7,710 bases of DNA. It comes from JBHPHA01 sp042569905 (GTDB taxonomy: Bacteria; Patescibacteriota; Minisyncoccia; Moranbacterales; UBA9337). Shown piece by piece: positions 6,031-7,710 of the stretch. Positions within the stretch are counted from its first letter, which is position 1; the number at the start of each line of letters is the position of its first letter. The DNA lies in NCBI GenBank assembly GCA_042569905.1, contig JBHPHA010000033.1, forward strand, positions 1 through 7,710, given 5' to 3'. The notes under the pieces were generated by a model. That model was not told the origin of the DNA and ran no database searches. It saw only the letters and a list, made by a program, of their open reading frames with translations. The position numbers were made by a program, and so were the translations under genes.

Positions 6031-7185
6031 ATGAAGAAAATTATAGCTTTAATACTGATTCAGTTCTTTTTTATTTCAACTGCTTTCGCAGGCTCTACTG
6101 ATTTAGAAGCCGACGCTATTGTTTTTTATTCAGAAGCGTGTCCTCATTGTCATAAGGAGATGGATTTTTTGGATAAGGTTAAAAAGAGTTATCCTGATTT
6201 GAAAGTAGATTATATTGAAGTGAATGCTAGTGAGGAAAATTTAGTCTTACTCAGGAGTTATCAGGAAAAACTCAATATTACTGGGAATGGAGTTCCTTTG
6301 ACGATTATCGGAGATGAATATTTGATTGGATTTCAAGATGAAAAAACAACAGGTCTTGAGATTGTAAATAAGCTGAAAAAGAACGGATATGAATTTGGTG
6401 ATAGCTATGCAGTGAATTTAGTGAGTGAAAAAGAAGATAAGAGTGTTTTGGATTTACCCGTTTTTGGTTCAGTTGATTTCAGAACTATTTCTTTGCCATT
6501 GTTAACTGTTGTGCTTGGTGGATTGGATGGATTTAATCCATGTGCTATGTGGGTGCTGGTTTTTTTGATCAGTTTGCTTATCGGAGTGAAGGATAGGAGG
6601 CGGATGTGGATTTTGGGAGGTGTTTTCATTTTTTCATCAGCTGCTGTATATTTTTTGTTTATGACAGCTTGGCTTAATTTATTTTTATTTTTAGGATATA
6701 TCTCATGGGTGAGAATTGTAATCGCTATTGTGGCGTTAGGTTCAGGAGCTTATTATCTTAGGGACTACGTTAAGAACCCAGAAGGTGCTTGTAATATTTC
6801 TGGGGGTGAAAAGAAGAAAAAAGTTTTTGAAAAATTGCGCGAAATAGTCCTAAAAGAAAGTTTCTGGATTGCTTTTTTCGGTATAATTGTTTTGGCTGCA
6901 GCGGTTAATATGGTTGAATTAGTTTGTTCTGCTGGATTACCAGCTGTGTTTACAAATGTCTTAACTTTGAGTGGATTATCTCTGTGGCAATATTATGCGT
7001 ACATCTTGCTGTACATTTTTGTTTTTATGCTAGATGATTTGATTGTGTTTATCATTGCGATGGTTACATTGAAAGCTATTGGTGCTTCTGGGAAATACAG
7101 TCGAATCTCACGTCTAGTTGGTGGGATATTGATGTTGATTTTGGGTATCTTGCTAGCATTTAAACCAGAGTGGTTAATGTTTTAG
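6031..7185 (+). CDS. Thioredoxin-like/CcdA-DsbD fusion membrane protein
   Basis: The 384-residue product should carry electrons across the membrane for disulfide reduction outside the cell. It starts with a signal peptide (1-20, cut after AFA). A thioredoxin- or glutaredoxin-like domain follows at about 25-120, with the active pair CPHC (37-40) and the cis-proline at GVP (87-89). From about 152 it is a CcdA/DsbD-type membrane domain with GGLDGFNPCAMW (163-174, Cys171) and MVELVCSAGLPAVF (294-307, Cys299), the two membrane cysteines expected to exchange electrons with the thioredoxin site. About six hydrophobic segments are visible. In DsbD the periplasmic thioredoxin domain is at the C-terminus; here it is N-terminal. 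The gene starts 20 bases after uppS and is probably co-transcribed, although TATAAA at 6017-6022 could give a leaderless start. Confidence 0.88.
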   Translation: MKKIIALILIQFFFISTAFAGSTDLEADAIVFYSEACPHCHKEMDFLDKVKKSYPDLKVDYIEVNASEENLVLLRSYQEKLNITGNGVPLTIIGDEYLIGFQDEKTTGLEIVNKLKKNGYEFGDSYAVNLVSEKEDKSVLDLPVFGSVDFRTISLPLLTVVLGGLDGFNPCAMWVLVFLISLLIGVKDRRRMWILGGVFIFSSAAVYFLFMTAWLNLFLFLGYISWVRIVIAIVALGSGAYYLRDYVKNPEGACNISGGEKKKKVFEKLREIVLKESFWIAFFGIIVLAAAVNMVELVCSAGLPAVFTNVLTLSGLSLWQYYAYILLYIFVFMLDDLIVFIIAMVTLKAIGASGKYSRISRLVGGILMLILGILLAFKPEWLMF

Positions 7186-7225
7186 TTGTAAGCCTTCTTT
7201 AATGATTTTTTATTGCAAGTTTTTG

Positions 7226-7258
7226 CCTTACTGAGAAATGAGGATGTTTGCAGTAAGG
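7226..7258 (+). repeat. Inverted repeat between redox gene and last gene
   Basis: CCTTACTG (7226-7233) and CAGTAAGG (7251-7258) are perfect eight-base arms around a 17-base loop. A short T run (7263-7267) follows four bases later, so it might act as a weak terminator for the uppS operon. The long loop and short T run make this uncertain. It lacks the ATGACA tail of the other repeats. The rest of 7186-7395 shows no gene. Confidence 0.45.
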
Positions 7259-7395
7259 TAAGTTTTTGGAAAAACCTGTTTGTGAAATCTATGGGGAAAA
7301 TGTATAATAAAAAAAGATTACTTGTGATTTTAACTTTGTAAAAAGTGACGTTGTGAGGAAAATAAATATACTTAAAGTTTTTTAATACATTGAAA

Positions 7396-7704
7396 ATGAA
7401 TAAAAATAAAAAGAAGGAAAAAGGAAAGGGAAAAGGGAAGAAAGTGATTTTGTTATTAATTCTGCTACTCATAATATTTTTACTATTGGCAGTCGGAGTG
7501 AGTAGGTTGGGGGGGTCGTTTTTTGGTAAAGATGGTATATTTGAAAAGCCAAATATTCTTTTGGACAGGATTTTAAATGGTGCACGGAGAGAAACCATTG
7601 AAGTAGATAGGGTTAAGGAGATTGAGGGTGTCGAGGAAGATGTTGTGGTTGAGGAAGAGGTGGTCGATTTTTTAATGTATATCGGGACCAGAATGACAAG
7701 TTAG
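7396..7704 (+). CDS. Small Lys-rich single-span membrane protein, hypothetical
   Basis: I do not recognise this protein of 102 residues. From the ATG at 7396 it has a strongly basic start made of Lys, Gly and Asn (1-16), one hydrophobic segment of about 17 residues rich in Leu and Ile (17-34), a mixed stretch containing FFGKDGIFEKPNILLDRIL, and then an acidic part rich in Glu and Val. The layout suggests a cytoplasmic N-terminus and an exported C-terminal tail. A TTG two codons upstream (7390) is a weaker start. The last 15 codons lie inside the 53-base repeat that also occurs at 91-143, so the natural C-terminus may have been replaced or the join may be an assembly error. GTGACG (7345-7350) and TATACT (7367-7372) could be its promoter, with a 16-base spacer. 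Confidence 0.55.
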   Translation: MNKNKKKEKGKGKGKKVILLLILLLIIFLLLAVGVSRLGGSFFGKDGIFEKPNILLDRILNGARRETIEVDRVKEIEGVEEDVVVEEEVVDFLMYIGTRMTS

Positions 7705-7710
7705 ATTTAT
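7658..7710 (+). repeat. 53-base exact direct repeat, second copy
   Basis: It is identical to 91-143 and runs to the final base of the window, so its true length is unknown. It covers the last 15 codons and the TAG stop of the preceding gene, encoding VVDFLMYIGTRMTS after a shared Glu codon. The GGTC...GACC hairpin and the AGAATGACA tail are both inside it. Confidence 0.85.

Noticed and set aside
7182..7598. Open frame of 138 codons on the minus strand at the end
   Set aside because: It is Lys-, Phe- and Asn-rich with a low-complexity Phe/Pro run complementary to the Lys-rich start of the + strand gene; no domain is recognisable.
579..7704. UGA recoded as glycine, as in Gracilibacteria and SR1
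   Set aside because: No gene ends in TGA, but all proteins are full length with ordinary GGN glycines and no in-frame TGA is needed, so the standard code suffices; eight stops are too few to judge.
91..7710. Window as a complete small circular plasmid closed through the 53-base repeat
   Set aside because: The first copy starts at base 91 rather than base 1, there is no replication gene, and the genes are core chromosomal ones.

Overview
The window looks like chromosomal DNA from an AT-rich member of the Candidate Phyla Radiation (Patescibacteria). This rests on the mix of genes, the lack of recognisable Shine-Dalgarno sites at all eight starts, several promoters lying almost on top of start codons, and a small zinc-ribbon protein of a type I associate with that group. 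I cannot name a lineage. All eight supported genes are on the + strand and read with the standard code; their stops are TAA or TAG.

Layout. Bases 1-578 carry no gene and are a mosaic of hairpin-forming REP-like repeats, most ending in RATGACA. Next come rodA (SEDS glycosyltransferase, 579-1691), a small CxxC...CxxC zinc-ribbon protein (about 1800-2099), the ribosomal protein bL25/CTC gene (2169-2834) and a clear terminator. An exported coiled-coil protein with a lytic transglycosylase-like domain follows (2903-4225). Another REP-like repeat (4260-4306) sits before ndk (4417-5013), which ends at a second clear terminator. After a gene-free gap, uppS (5300-6010) and a thioredoxin-CcdA/DsbD fusion (6031-7185) form a probable two-gene operon. 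The window ends in a small Lys-rich, single-membrane-span hypothetical protein (7396-7704).

Together the genes lean toward building the cell envelope. UppS makes the undecaprenyl lipid carrier, RodA polymerises lipid II into glycan strands, the coiled-coil transglycosylase-like protein probably trims them, and the thioredoxin-CcdA protein probably manages disulfides outside the membrane. The zinc-ribbon protein, bL25 and Ndk are housekeeping neighbours.

The most unusual signals are not in the genes. First, two hairpins (1-36 and 297-358) keep the same bulge and nearly the same nine-base loop while their stem sequences differ and remain paired, which suggests a structured mobile repeat family. 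Second, an exact 53-base direct repeat (91-143 and 7658-7710) ends at the last base of the window and supplies the C-terminus of the last gene. It is either a repeat that entered a reading frame or an assembly join. I see no defence system, CRISPR array, transposase or phage gene.
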